Notes: generated from the sequence alone by a model not told the origin. Numbered from the stretch's first letter, positions 54,339 to 63,821 are shown. The stretch: DNA of 64,000 nt from JAMZMI01 sp049115715 (GCA_049115715.1 JAGDZQ010000034.1:161098-225097), one strand, 5' to 3'. Translations and numbers: made by a program.

Positions 54339-54682
54339 ACTTGTAAACTTGACCCGGGTGCTGGAGCCATGATGTTCTTAATGAGCTCAACGAATTGACT
54401 AAGCTCTGCTATTTTTTCCTTGGCTATTTCGGTACCAGATTTTGTCAGAGAATAGTATTTACGTACACGTCCATCCACGATTTCTGAATCTGTGGCAAGA
54501 AGCCCTTCATTTTCCAGCTTATACAAAATCGGATATAGAGCGCCATAGGTTAGTTCTATTTCTCCAGAAGAAAGCTCTTTGACCCGCTGACTGATTTCAT
54601 ATCCATACATCCTATCTCGCTCCGACAGCAATTTCAATACGATGGTTTTTATCGTCCCTTTTATGTACTCCTTCGATTTCAT
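54326..54682 (-). CDS. PadR family transcriptional regulator
   Basis: 118 residues. Winged helix typical of PadR: GTIKTIVLKLLSERDRMYGYEISQRVKELSSGEIELTYGALYPILYKLENEGLL and RKYYSLTKSGTEIA. Starts an operon with the HAAS-like membrane protein. The upstream 150 nt to the cupin gene (54683-54832) is AT-rich and contains no obvious operator. Probably represses its own operon. Confidence 0.9.
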   Translation of the reverse strand: MKSKEYIKGTIKTIVLKLLSERDRMYGYEISQRVKELSSGEIELTYGALYPILYKLENEGLLATDSEIVDGRVRKYYSLTKSGTEIAKEKIAELSQFVELIKNIMAPAPGSSLQVWGA

Positions 54683-54832
54683 AATATATAATTTACTTAA
54701 ATATATAAAAATATAATATTAAGAAGCAAGATGTCACGACAATTCTTCACAGCATACGTGGAAGTAACTACTAATTTTCTCATCCAGAATAAAACTTAAT
54801 CGCTATCATTGAAGCTTCGTAAACTGAAATAA

Positions 54833-55339
54833 ATGGAAGCTCATATAGATGAAATAATCAAAAAGTTAGACCTGAAGCCACACCCTGAGGGAGGATACTA
54901 CAAAGAGACTTATAGAAGCAAGGGTGTAATAAACTTGGGTAGTCTTGGCAAGGCTTATGGGTCAGATCGACATTATTCTACTTGTATTTATTTCCTGTTG
55001 ACTTCTGGGAATTTTTCTGCTTTTCACAAGATCAAACAGGATGAGATCTGGCATTTCTACGACGGAGCTCCAGTAGAACTTCATACCATCTCAGAAAATG
55101 GAGATCATGCCAAGTTCATTATCGGGCGAGATTTATCGAGTGGACAAATTCCACAGCTTGTTGTTCCCGGAAACGCCTGGTTTGCATCAAAAGTACTCGT
55201 ACCCAATAGCTACTCTCTTGTTGGGTGTACAGTTGCTCCTGGCTTTGACTTTGATGACTTTGTGTTGGCCTCAAGGTCAGAATTGATTCAGCAGTTTCCA
55301 ACACATGAAAAACTCATCTCCACTTTTACCAAAGATTGA
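54833..55339 (+). CDS. Cupin protein, DUF985 family
   Basis: 168 residues. The start LDLKPHPEGGYYKETYRS and HYSTCIYFLLTSGNFSAFHKIKQDEIWHFYDG identify the DUF985 cupin family. The metal or sugar site would use His and Glu in the last block. Function unknown. The 230-nt stretch after it (55340-55569) holds nothing that I recognise. Confidence 0.88.
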   Translation: MEAHIDEIIKKLDLKPHPEGGYYKETYRSKGVINLGSLGKAYGSDRHYSTCIYFLLTSGNFSAFHKIKQDEIWHFYDGAPVELHTISENGDHAKFIIGRDLSSGQIPQLVVPGNAWFASKVLVPNSYSLVGCTVAPGFDFDDFVLASRSELIQQFPTHEKLISTFTKD

Positions 55340-55569
55340 TTTATGCAAGTCATTGAAGGGTTGTTTTCTTGATATCGAGTCCATTTATGTGGTTGCACTT
55401 AAGTAGTTCACCCTTCGATTTACACACTGAAGATCATTCACCAGCCGTGCGCCCAGATGGAATCTATCTTTTCATAGACGTCATACTGGCGTGACCAGAA
55501 TAATGAAAACAAAGCTGATTAATCATTCTGCTTCACAAGATTGCTTAATCCCTAATTTATAAGCTCGCT

Positions 55570-58047
55570 TTAGTTCGTTTTTATGACAATGGTTTCTGAC
55601 GCTAAACCTTCAGAACTTGCCGTAATCTTAATCTCACCAGCGTCTTTGATTGATTTTACCACCAAAAGACAGAGTCCGTTGAAAGCTGTCCTGTGATTGG
55701 CCTGAAAGGATTCAATAGAAGTCTGATCTCCATTGTCAACAGCGGCCAATGTGCCTGCTCCTTCTATTTTGAAATTAACCTTGTTATTAGCCTTGGGACA
55801 TAGATTACCCGATTCATCCTGTATTCTCACGGTAATAAAGGATAGGTCTTTGCCATCCGCACTTATTTCTGTTCTATCAGCAGCAAGGCTTATTTTGGAA
55901 GGCGCTGAAGCTGTTTTAATCTCTTTTTCAACGACAGACTTTCCATCCTTATAACCAATCACTTTCAGGCTACCCGCACTGTAAGGGACATTCCACGAAA
56001 GACGATATTTGGATTTATACATCCCTTTTTCAAATCCGTGAAATTCAGCAGGCACTTCCGTCAGATCCACTCCCTTCACTTTCTTACCAAAAGATTTCCC
56101 ATTTACGAAGAGCTCTACCTCCTCGCAGTTGGTATAAGAAAACACAGGAATGATATCTCCTTCTTTGCCTTCCCAATTCCAATGAGGAAGCACATGAACC
56201 ATCGGCTTGTCAGTCCACTGACTTTGATAGAGATAATACCGGTCTTTTGGGAAACCACACAAATCTACAGGAGCAAAATACGAGGATCGAGATGGCCAGT
56301 CCAGTGTCCAAAGACCATTGGTAGAGTTGTCTTTCCCTGCATAGGGTGTCGGTTCTCCCAAATAATCAAAACCAGTCCAAATAAACTCTCCTAAAGAAAA
56401 AGGATTTTCTGCTTGTGCATCAAATTCAGCATCGGGAAGATAAGCCCACGGTGGCCCCACTATCGCATCGTAACTTGAGACATGATGGGTATCATGCTGC
56501 TCTTTTGCTTCAATCGGAAAGTGATAGATCCCTCTGCTACTCGTTTGAGAAGAAGTTTCTGATCCGTAAAGAATCATATCCGGATTCTCTTCTTTGGTTT
56601 TGCCATACTCTAGTGGCCAGTAGTTGAGTCCTACGATATCTACCTGATAGGCCATCTTGTTGACAAAAGGTGCTGGGTAGTAATTGAAACCGATGGTGGT
56701 CGGTCTGGTGGCATCCTCATCGTGGCAGATGTCATTTAGACTCTTGGTGATCTTCCAGCCATCTTCTTTGTTTTGCTCCAATATCTCATTGCCAACACTC
56801 CACATGATTACGGATGGATGATTTCGATCTCTCTTAATTAAATCGCGCAGATCTTTCTCATGCCATTCGTCAAAGTACTTATTGTAGCCGTTTGGCACCT
56901 TACCCATCTGCCATTCGTCAAAAGCTTCTACTATCACGACGATTCCTAATCGATCGCATACCTGTAGCATTTCTGATGATGGTGGATTGTGGCTTGTACG
57001 TAAGGCGTTTACCCCCATACTTTGCATGATTTGCATCTGGCGCTCTTTGGCTCTATAGTTAACTGCTGTGCCCAGTCCTCCCTGATCGTGGTGCATACAA
57101 ACCCCGTTTAACTCCACAAGCTGCCCATTTAAAATAAAGCCACGGTCTCCGTCGAATTCTATCGTTCTGATTCCAAACTCGCTCTCATAAGTATCAGACA
57201 AATTTTCACCCAGCTTCACATTGGTCACAGCTTTATACAAAACGGGTGTTTCGATCCCCCATAGCTTAGGGTTCGGAATCTCAATCGTTTGCGTGATGAC
57301 TTTATTCGATGCTTTTTCAACCACTACTTCAGTAGAGACCGTCCCTACCTTAGCACCTGTCTCATCAATCAGAACGGTTTCCAGAACAATTTCTGAGTCT
57401 GGAGAAACTGCATTTTTGACGGTAGTTTCTATTTTGACCAAAGCCTTTTCTTTAGTCACCTCAGGTGTAGTGACAAAAACACCCCATTGAGGAACATGCA
57501 CGGAGTTATTTACCTTCAATCGTACATTTCTATAAATCCCTGCTCCAGGATACCACCTTGCCGCTAACTCCTCGGGAGCTAGCTGAACAGCAATCACATT
57601 GTCTTCTCCAAACTTAATATTTGAAGTCAAGTCCAATTCAAAACTAATATATCCATAAGGCCTCTCCCCTATATAAGCTCCGTTTAGCCAAACTTTTGCA
57701 TTGTTCATTGCTCCATCAAACTCAATCGAAATCTGCTTGCCTTGATTTTCTTTTCCTATCGTAAAATGCTTTCGATACCAAGCAACTCCATGTACCGGTA
57801 ACCCACCAGTTCGCAAGTCGCTTCCTTTGATAAATGGTCCCTCTATCGCCCAATCATGTGGCAAATCAAGAGTTCTCCAGTCCGCATCATCCAGCGTGGG
57901 ACTTGCTCCTTGTTCATTATCTCCTTTCTGAAACAACCAACTATCATTGAAGTCCTGATCTGGGATGGATGTTTGCGTTACTCCACAGGACATTATCAGT
58001 GGTAAAAAAAATATGGAAAGCAAAGCTGAGAGATTTTTTCGGGTCAT
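55570..58047 (-). CDS. Glycoside hydrolase family 2 lipoprotein (beta-galactosidase/beta-glucuronidase-like)
   Basis: 825 residues from the ATG at 58047. Lipobox in FFLPLIMSCGV. Jelly-roll N-terminal domain, Ig-like domain, TIM barrel with acid/base Glu in IMWSVGNEILEQ and nucleophile Glu in ILYGSETSSQTSS, then DUF4982-type and Ig-like (Big-type) C-terminal domains (SKISLAADRTEISADGKDLSF). Cleaves terminal beta-sugars; exact sugar not decidable. No SusC/SusD, regulator or other hydrolase is adjacent, so it is not in a typical polysaccharide utilisation locus. Exported to the periplasm or surface. Confidence 0.92.
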   Translation of the reverse strand: MTRKNLSALLSIFFLPLIMSCGVTQTSIPDQDFNDSWLFQKGDNEQGASPTLDDADWRTLDLPHDWAIEGPFIKGSDLRTGGLPVHGVAWYRKHFTIGKENQGKQISIEFDGAMNNAKVWLNGAYIGERPYGYISFELDLTSNIKFGEDNVIAVQLAPEELAARWYPGAGIYRNVRLKVNNSVHVPQWGVFVTTPEVTKEKALVKIETTVKNAVSPDSEIVLETVLIDETGAKVGTVSTEVVVEKASNKVITQTIEIPNPKLWGIETPVLYKAVTNVKLGENLSDTYESEFGIRTIEFDGDRGFILNGQLVELNGVCMHHDQGGLGTAVNYRAKERQMQIMQSMGVNALRTSHNPPSSEMLQVCDRLGIVVIVEAFDEWQMGKVPNGYNKYFDEWHEKDLRDLIKRDRNHPSVIMWSVGNEILEQNKEDGWKITKSLNDICHDEDATRPTTIGFNYYPAPFVNKMAYQVDIVGLNYWPLEYGKTKEENPDMILYGSETSSQTSSRGIYHFPIEAKEQHDTHHVSSYDAIVGPPWAYLPDAEFDAQAENPFSLGEFIWTGFDYLGEPTPYAGKDNSTNGLWTLDWPSRSSYFAPVDLCGFPKDRYYLYQSQWTDKPMVHVLPHWNWEGKEGDIIPVFSYTNCEEVELFVNGKSFGKKVKGVDLTEVPAEFHGFEKGMYKSKYRLSWNVPYSAGSLKVIGYKDGKSVVEKEIKTASAPSKISLAADRTEISADGKDLSFITVRIQDESGNLCPKANNKVNFKIEGAGTLAAVDNGDQTSIESFQANHRTAFNGLCLLVVKSIKDAGEIKITASSEGLASETIVIKTN

Positions 58048-58234
58048 ATGATAAGTATTTGGACGTAAAAATAGCTGACAAATCAACATTCGCTCAGAAC
58101 AAAGGAATGCTCGAACTCAATATCTCCGTATTCAACCGCCAATGCTTCAGGCAATTGAATTAATTTGCTCATGTTTACTAAAAGATTATCACGACAGATC
58201 AATTATGGAACAAACAGTTAATAATAAGTATAAG

Positions 58235-58305
58235 CCGTCACTCCTGCCTATGCAGGAGTCCCATAATATACTGATGAGATACCTGCATACGCAGGTATGA
58301 CGTCA
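58235..58305. repeat. Paired REP-like hairpins
   Basis: Two palindromes, CTCCTGCcTATGCAGGAG (58241-58258) and ATACCTGCATACGCAGGTAT (58280-58299), lie in opposed frames of GTCA...TGAC with a short A/T linker. Similar CCTGCGTATGCAGG units occur as dispersed REP-type repeats in many genomes. It lies in the 330-nt gap 58048-58377 between the GH2 gene and the LytS kinase C, which otherwise shows nothing. Confidence 0.6.
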
Positions 58306-58377
58306 CTAAGAGCTTACCTTCTAAAAGCTTGAATATTCACTTTACCAAATCCAATGTGATAATGTTTACTATTTCAA

Positions 58378-59457
58378 ATGGTTCAACATAAGGTTTTTTC
58401 AAAAGGGCAATTTTCGATCTTCAACATGCTGATGTTGATCGCAATGTTCCTCTTTGTTTGGATTAGGTCAATATATCAGGGAGCCCCAGCGGAGCATGTT
58501 GTTTTCTGGCCTGGTGCTTACTTCATTTCTATCCTGATTCTGAGCCCTGCGATCCTCTATATGTTTAGTTCATTCGATTTTAGAAGTAGTAGAAGGTTCT
58601 TTTTCATTTATACGGCAACTGGTCTATTTTTCGGACTCATCCATTTTGTATTGACAGGTGGGTTCATTCTATTGCTCGAGCGTCTATTTGGATTTGCTGA
58701 GCATTACACACTATTTACTCTAGAGCAATACGCTTCTGACTCTTGGTATTACATCATCGATGGCATTCTTTGGTATTGGGGGTATGTAACCATATTTCAA
58801 TTATTTAGAGTTAAAAATCAGTTGAATTCTGAAAGAAAAAAGAAGGCCGACATGCAACAAGATTTGATTGTATCCGATTTGACCAGTCTCAGTACGGAGT
58901 TGAACCCTCACTTTCTTTTTAATAGTATGAATAGCATCGCTATGAACGTCCGCTTGGGTGAGAACAAAACAGCTGTGGCCATGATTGCCTCTCTCAATGA
59001 CCTTCTTCGTTCTGTTTTGTCTATGAAAAAAGTTCGAACCATTCCCTTGGCAGAAGAGCTCAACCTCCTGGAAAAATACCTTTTGATAGAAAAAGTGAGA
59101 TTCGGTGGTCGAGTAACAATCACGCAGGATTTTGATGAATCACTATTAATTGCGAAGGTGCCTCAGCTAATTTTGCAACCCTTGGTAGAAAACGCCTTCA
59201 AACATGGTATCAAGGAAAACGAAACCCGACAGCAAATTAATATTTCAGGTACACTGGAAGAAAGCAATTTGACTTTGACAGTATTTAATACAACATTGAA
59301 TCAGAATCTGCTCAATAAGTCTCAACCAGATGGAATAGGCCTATCCAATACGATCTCCAGACTGAGGAAGATTTACGGTACCAAATTTCGATTTCAACGC
59401 GTACTGGAGGCGAGAGGTATCGCTTTCAAAATCACAATTCCTTTTGAAGTCCAATGA
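58378..59457 (+). CDS. LytS-type membrane histidine kinase (system C)
   Basis: 359 residues. Four hydrophobic segments in the first 145 residues, coiled-coil linker (NSERKKKADMQQDLIVSDL), His_kinase domain with ELNPHFLFNSMNSIAM, N box LQPLVENAFKHGI and G box GIGLSNTISRL. Overlaps its LytTR regulator by 4 nt. The FtsX-type permease lies 290 nt after the regulator. Confidence 0.94.
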   Translation: MVQHKVFSKGQFSIFNMLMLIAMFLFVWIRSIYQGAPAEHVVFWPGAYFISILILSPAILYMFSSFDFRSSRRFFFIYTATGLFFGLIHFVLTGGFILLLERLFGFAEHYTLFTLEQYASDSWYYIIDGILWYWGYVTIFQLFRVKNQLNSERKKKADMQQDLIVSDLTSLSTELNPHFLFNSMNSIAMNVRLGENKTAVAMIASLNDLLRSVLSMKKVRTIPLAEELNLLEKYLLIEKVRFGGRVTITQDFDESLLIAKVPQLILQPLVENAFKHGIKENETRQQINISGTLEESNLTLTVFNTTLNQNLLNKSQPDGIGLSNTISRLRKIYGTKFRFQRVLEARGIAFKITIPFEVQ

Positions 59458-60224
59458 GATTAACCTGCATAATTGTCGACGATGAGGTGAGTGCTCGATT
59501 GGGCATGAAAGCAATGCTTGAAGATTTTCCGGACTTGGAACTCATCGGATCGTGTGCCAACGGAGTAGATGCTATCGATCAAATCACCTCCTTAAAGCCT
59601 GATTTGATATTTCTAGATGTACAAATGCCCGACATCAATGGGTTTGAAGTGCTAAGCAGTCTTCAGAAACCATGGCCAGAGGTCATCTTCGCAACTGCAT
59701 ATGACCAGTTTGCTTTAGGAGCTTTTGAGGTCAATGCTGTGGACTATCTACTCAAGCCGTTTAGCGATGAACGATTTGCAGAGGCAATCGCGAGAGCGAA
59801 AGAAAAGATAAAATCTAACTCCAGTGACAAGTTGGATAAGCTGATCAAGCAGGCAAAAGCCAAAGGATCAGGCTCTTCATTAATAGACGAAAAATCACAA
59901 GAGCGACTCGTCATCAAAGTTGACGGCAGTGTTCATATGATCAACTTTGGAGATATACACTACATCGAGGCATTTGATTATTATGTCAAAATTCATGTAG
60001 GGAATCGCTTTTTCCTGATTCGCGAAACGATGAAAAAAATGGAAGGCAAACTACCCTCTTCCTCCTTTATACGCACACATAAGTCCTATATCACGAACCT
60101 CTCACACTTGGTGGCTCTTCATAAACTGAGCAACAGTGAATATGCGCTGGAGCTAAAGGACGGTACAAGACTAAAAGTAAGTCGATCTTCCAGAACCAAA
60201 CTGATGGAAAGGCTAGGCAACTAA
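59454..60224 (+). CDS. LytTR family response regulator (system C)
   Basis: 256 residues. Receiver with IVDDE pocket, phospho-Asp in LIFLDVQMPDINGFE, LLKPFSDERF, then LytTR domain with RLVIKVDGSVHMINFGDIHYIEAFDYYVKIHVGNRFFLIRETM and FIRTHKSYITNLSHLVALH. Translationally coupled to kinase C. The 290-nt region after it (60225-60514) contains a hairpin TTTCAGG/CCTGAAC (60459-60480) and no further feature. Likely controls the downstream permease (inference). Confidence 0.95.
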   Translation: MRLTCIIVDDEVSARLGMKAMLEDFPDLELIGSCANGVDAIDQITSLKPDLIFLDVQMPDINGFEVLSSLQKPWPEVIFATAYDQFALGAFEVNAVDYLLKPFSDERFAEAIARAKEKIKSNSSDKLDKLIKQAKAKGSGSSLIDEKSQERLVIKVDGSVHMINFGDIHYIEAFDYYVKIHVGNRFFLIRETMKKMEGKLPSSSFIRTHKSYITNLSHLVALHKLSNSEYALELKDGTRLKVSRSSRTKLMERLGN

Positions 60225-60514
60225 CCATTCCCTGCACCACTTTGGTAGTTCCCTGCAAAATCCGCGTGAGCCATTCCCATATTCATTACTTTAGATTTGT
60301 TCTATTTGACTGATATGTATGAGGTTTAGAACAGGGTGATGAAAGTGAAGTCGTAATAATCTTTAAGCTATGAGACTATCACGTCTTTTCATCAAAGCTT
60401 AAAGGCCAAAAGACTCAGAGTGAGGGTTGAGGTTTAATTAAGTGATATTCAAATCAAGTTTCAGGTTATTAAACCTGAACTAAGTGAGTTGAAAAACAAC
60501 CAAAAAAACAGGGC

Positions 60515-62941
60515 ATGCTACGAAACCATTTGATTTTTGCGACAAGACTTTTCAAGAAAGATGGCATTTATTCCGTTCTCAATATACTAGGTCTGGCTCT
60601 TGGGGTTTCTGTGGGTATCATCCTGCTTTTATACCTTCAAAGCGAACTCACCTACGATCAGCATTTTGCAAAGCACAAAGAAGTCTACAGATTCACCAAT
60701 CATTTAATGGCAGATGGTGCCGACTTTAATACCGCTACAACTGCAAGGGAACTTGCATCTGAACTAAAAGCCACATTTCCCGAGATCATCGAATACACCA
60801 GGTTCATCAAAGCAGATGATCGAGTACTGGTTCAATACGAAAAGGAGAATGGAGACATTGCTCAGTTTTACGAAGAAAACATCTGGATGACTGATAGCAC
60901 AGTTTTCAAGCTATTTGATCACACATTCTATGAAGGCGATCCTCAGACTGCTCTCGAGGGGCCAAATAAAGCAGCCATAACCAAATCAATTGCTGAAAAG
61001 TATTTTGGAAATGAAACTGCACTGGGAAAAAGATTGAAAACCCCTTCCGGAGAAATCAGAGAGATCACTGCTGTGATCTCCGACCTTCCGGAGAACACGC
61101 ATCTTAAGTACGAAATCTTGCTGTCAAGAATACCTTCAAGGACATGGTTTGCGGAGGGGGATGCCATGCGCAAATCGGAAGCATATTGGAATACGGACTG
61201 CTATACTTATCTACTCCTACCTCCAAACTATAAAGTCCAAAATTTCCACGAAAAATTCCCCTCCATTTTTGACAAAACGTTTGGCATGTTTTCCAAACGG
61301 ATCAACGGCACAGTAGAAATTAAGCTCCAACCTTTGGCGGACGTTCATTTTGATTTGGATCTGGACAATGATGAGGCCGTTGGTAACATGACCTATATCT
61401 ATGCTTTCTCAGCAGTAGGGCTATTCATCATTTTGCTAGCTTGTATCAACTATATGAATATGGCAACCGCCCGATCTGTAATGCGTACAGGCGAAATGGG
61501 TGTAAGAAAAGCACTCGGATTTTCAAAAATATCTTTGTTCAAAGGAGTTTTGCTTGAAGCTGTTTTTCTCGCCTTCATTGCCATGATCATCGCTATCGTA
61601 TTTTCATGGATTACACTGGAGCTTACCCCATTCAATGATCTAATAGAAAAAGATCTGGGGCTCAACTTTCTAAGCAACCCTACCCTGACCTTTGGCATGC
61701 TGGGCATCACCCTGGCGATAGGCATTTTATCAGGGATTTATCCTGCCATATACATTCCTTCTATTCCTGTCACAGATGCACTCAAAAGTTCATTCACTGG
61801 AGACCGCTCCGGAGTTATTTTAAGAAAAGGGTTAATCATTTTTCAATTCGTAGTATCACTACTTGTCATAACCTGCACGGTCTCTATGGACAAGCAAATC
61901 GAATACATGAAAACGCGGGAGCTTGGTTTTGATAGGGAAAATGTACTTGTGCTTGACATTCAAGATACCAGCATAGCCAATCACATGAATGCCATAAAAG
62001 CGGAGCTACTCCAAAACCCCAACATCACGAATGCAGCTACTTCTCACTCTACTCCCGGGATGGGAGTAGGTGGTCAGGTCATGTGGGTAGAAAAGGATTC
62101 CATACTGGAGCAGCAGTCCATGAACTTGCTCAATGTCGGGCATGACTACTTAGAGACCTTGGGCATAGAACTTCTGGAGGGTCGCGACTTTTTCAAAGAC
62201 TCAGACAATGAGTATTACAACTCGTTTATAGCCAACGAAAGTGCTGTGAAAGAATTTGGATGGGGAGAAAACGCAGTAGGTAAGAGCGTTCGTTGGTTTC
62301 ATGGCAAAGAAGACCTGCACATCATCGGAGTGGTCAAGGATTTCAATTTCCAATCTCTTCATCAAAAAATATATCCCGCTTTTCTGGTATTAGGCAGAGA
62401 CCAGGGTGGTAGACTTCATATCCGAACTAAAAGTGCGGAACTGCCTGCCACCATAGCGTTTGTCAAAGATGTATGGACGCGATTCGACGATAAGCACCCA
62501 TTTGAATACACATTTCTCGATCAGGAATTTGCCAAGCAGTACCGAGCAGATCAGACTCAGCAGCGGCTCATATCAATACTCTCCTACATTTGTATTTTCG
62601 TCTCGCTCTTAGGATTAATAGGGCTATCGGCCTTTACGGCCAGTCGCAAGGCAAAAGAAATCAGCATCCGAAAAGTTTTGGGTGCTAGTGTCACCACCAT
62701 CATTTTCCTTTTCTCCAAAGACTACTTCAAACTCATTTTGATTGCTTTCGCTATATCTGTGCCTATTGCCAACTACTTGATAGTGGAGTGGCTTTCGACA
62801 TTTGCCTATCAGGTACCCATTCGTTGGTTTTATTTCGCCATACCCGGAAGTATAGTGCTTTTACTAGGACTCTTGACCGTATCCATCCAGTCTCTCAAAA
62901 CAGCCAGAGCCAACCCTGTAGATGCTTTAAACAGGGAATAA
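60515..62941 (+). CDS. ABC transporter permease, MacB/FtsX type (module C)
   Basis: 808 residues with the same layout as the permease at 40350-42761: N-terminal helix (YSVLNILGLALGVSVGIILLLYLQ), MacB-like periplasmic domain, FtsX helices near 290-400, a second periplasmic domain, then a C-terminal FtsX set ending RANPVDALNRE. No ATPase gene is adjacent. Located after LytS/LytTR pair C. A weak membrane-stress or peptide-export role is only family knowledge. Confidence 0.93.
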   Translation: MLRNHLIFATRLFKKDGIYSVLNILGLALGVSVGIILLLYLQSELTYDQHFAKHKEVYRFTNHLMADGADFNTATTARELASELKATFPEIIEYTRFIKADDRVLVQYEKENGDIAQFYEENIWMTDSTVFKLFDHTFYEGDPQTALEGPNKAAITKSIAEKYFGNETALGKRLKTPSGEIREITAVISDLPENTHLKYEILLSRIPSRTWFAEGDAMRKSEAYWNTDCYTYLLLPPNYKVQNFHEKFPSIFDKTFGMFSKRINGTVEIKLQPLADVHFDLDLDNDEAVGNMTYIYAFSAVGLFIILLACINYMNMATARSVMRTGEMGVRKALGFSKISLFKGVLLEAVFLAFIAMIIAIVFSWITLELTPFNDLIEKDLGLNFLSNPTLTFGMLGITLAIGILSGIYPAIYIPSIPVTDALKSSFTGDRSGVILRKGLIIFQFVVSLLVITCTVSMDKQIEYMKTRELGFDRENVLVLDIQDTSIANHMNAIKAELLQNPNITNAATSHSTPGMGVGGQVMWVEKDSILEQQSMNLLNVGHDYLETLGIELLEGRDFFKDSDNEYYNSFIANESAVKEFGWGENAVGKSVRWFHGKEDLHIIGVVKDFNFQSLHQKIYPAFLVLGRDQGGRLHIRTKSAELPATIAFVKDVWTRFDDKHPFEYTFLDQEFAKQYRADQTQQRLISILSYICIFVSLLGLIGLSAFTASRKAKEISIRKVLGASVTTIIFLFSKDYFKLILIAFAISVPIANYLIVEWLSTFAYQVPIRWFYFAIPGSIVLLLGLLTVSIQSLKTARANPVDALNRE

Positions 62942-63003
62942 GATCTTCAGATAAACATAGAAAATGGATTCGAACAATCTCCAACTCGGTCAATTAAACG
63001 ATT

Positions 63004-63037
63004 ATAATCGGGTATATCCGATTATTTATCCGGATAA
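63004..63037. promoter_or_regulatory. Two adjacent palindromes after the permease
   Basis: ATAATCGG...CCGATTAT (63004-63025, 6-nt loop) and the perfect palindrome TTATCCGGATAA (63026-63037) lie back to back, sharing ATCCG half-sites. Either a terminator-like structure for the permease (without a clear T-run) or a protein-binding site. It lies just before the putative cassette boundary. Confidence 0.4.
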
Positions 63038-63167
63038 TTTCTTAATCAATAGCTTCTAATTCTCTTTATTAGCTATTTTTATCCCAGATAAGTGAAATGT
63101 GCGCTTATCGATAAGTTGTGCTCCATCTCCGCACTCTAAAAAATTTCCCTTAAATTGAATCTATTCA

Positions 63168-63183
63168 GTAACGAATTCGTTAC
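63168..63183. promoter_or_regulatory. Operator palindrome overlapping the higB promoter
   Basis: GTAACGAATTCGTTAC is a perfect 16-bp palindrome. It overlaps the TACCTTTG -7 box (63181-63188), 9 nt before the toxin start codon. Such overlap fits autorepression by the downstream HTH antitoxin. Confidence 0.7.
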
Positions 63184-63192
63184 CTTTGTAGT

Positions 63193-63534
63193 GTGAGAGA
63201 AATCGACATTACAACTGAATGTTTGGAGTTCATTGATAGCCAGGATCAACGAGTAATTGACAAATTCTTCCAACTTGTTGAAGTAATTGGTGAGGTGAAA
63301 GTTGTCAATACCAACTTTGTCAAGAAATTGCGGTCAAGTAAGTTTTATGAGTTACGGATCAAGGCAGGGAACGAATACCGAGTTGTAATTTTCGCAATCG
63401 ATCACATGAATTTCAACGAATGTTCAAAAGCTGTTTGTCTTACTGGATTCCTTAAAAAATCTAACAAGGATTACCTCAAGGCACTTAAAAGAGCTGAACG
63501 AATTCTTGAGGATTATTTGAACGAAAATGATTGA
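63193..63534 (+). CDS. HigB/RelE-type toxin (phage Gp49-like, type II TA)
   Basis: 113 residues, GTG start 4 nt after the TACCTTTG box. RelE-superfamily mRNA interferase: VKKLRSSKFYELRIKAGNEYRVVIFAIDH is the core strand set, with basic Arg and Lys residues, and VCLTGFLKKSNKDYLKALKRAERILEDY is the typical C-terminal helix. The toxin-first gene order matches the HigBA type. It should cleave ribosome-bound mRNA. Stop codon lies 2 nt before the antitoxin ATG. Confidence 0.9.
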   Translation: MREIDITTECLEFIDSQDQRVIDKFFQLVEVIGEVKVVNTNFVKKLRSSKFYELRIKAGNEYRVVIFAIDHMNFNECSKAVCLTGFLKKSNKDYLKALKRAERILEDYLNEND

Positions 63535-63536
63535 TT

Positions 63537-63818
63537 ATGAAAGCTAAAAGCGCAAGAGAACTTTTAAACGAACGCTACGGTGAACGAGGAACCGAACAGC
63601 GTGAACAATTCAGAGAGGAAGCCTTTTCATACTATTTCGGCGAAATCATAAAAAATAGAAGAAAAGAATTGAAACTTAGCCAGAACGAGCTTGCGAAACG
63701 CATTGGAAAGCAAAGGCCATACATTTCCAGAATTGAGAAAGGTGAAGACATTCGGATTTCGAACTTCGCTTTGGTCGCAAACGCACTCGACTTATCCATC
63801 CAAGTAACCTCAAAATAA
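63537..63818 (+). CDS. HigA-type HTH antitoxin (Xre family)
   Basis: 93 residues from the ATG at 63537; a TTG at 63531 overlapping the toxin stop is also open. N-terminal helices (SARELLNERYGERGTEQREQFREEAFSYYFGEIIKNRRKEL) precede an Xre helix-turn-helix (LKLSQNELAKRIGKQRPYISRIEKGEDIRISNF). It neutralises the upstream toxin and represses the promoter with the palindrome at 63168-63183. Ends 3 nt before the right cassette boundary region. Confidence 0.92.
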   Translation: MKAKSARELLNERYGERGTEQREQFREEAFSYYFGEIIKNRRKELKLSQNELAKRIGKQRPYISRIEKGEDIRISNFALVANALDLSIQVTSK

Positions 63819-63821
63819 AAC

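Noticed and set aside
55570..58047. GH2 gene as part of a polysaccharide utilisation locus
   Set aside because: No SusC/SusD pair, sensor or other hydrolase lies near it.
60943..61725. Antisense open frames over the permease
   Set aside because: They are shadows of the real coding strand, with no start context or family match.
63193..63818. HigBA pair as an ordinary chromosomal module without a mobile context
   Set aside because: The exact inverted pair around it and the following structured repeat point to a cassette; I keep the doubt in the confidence.
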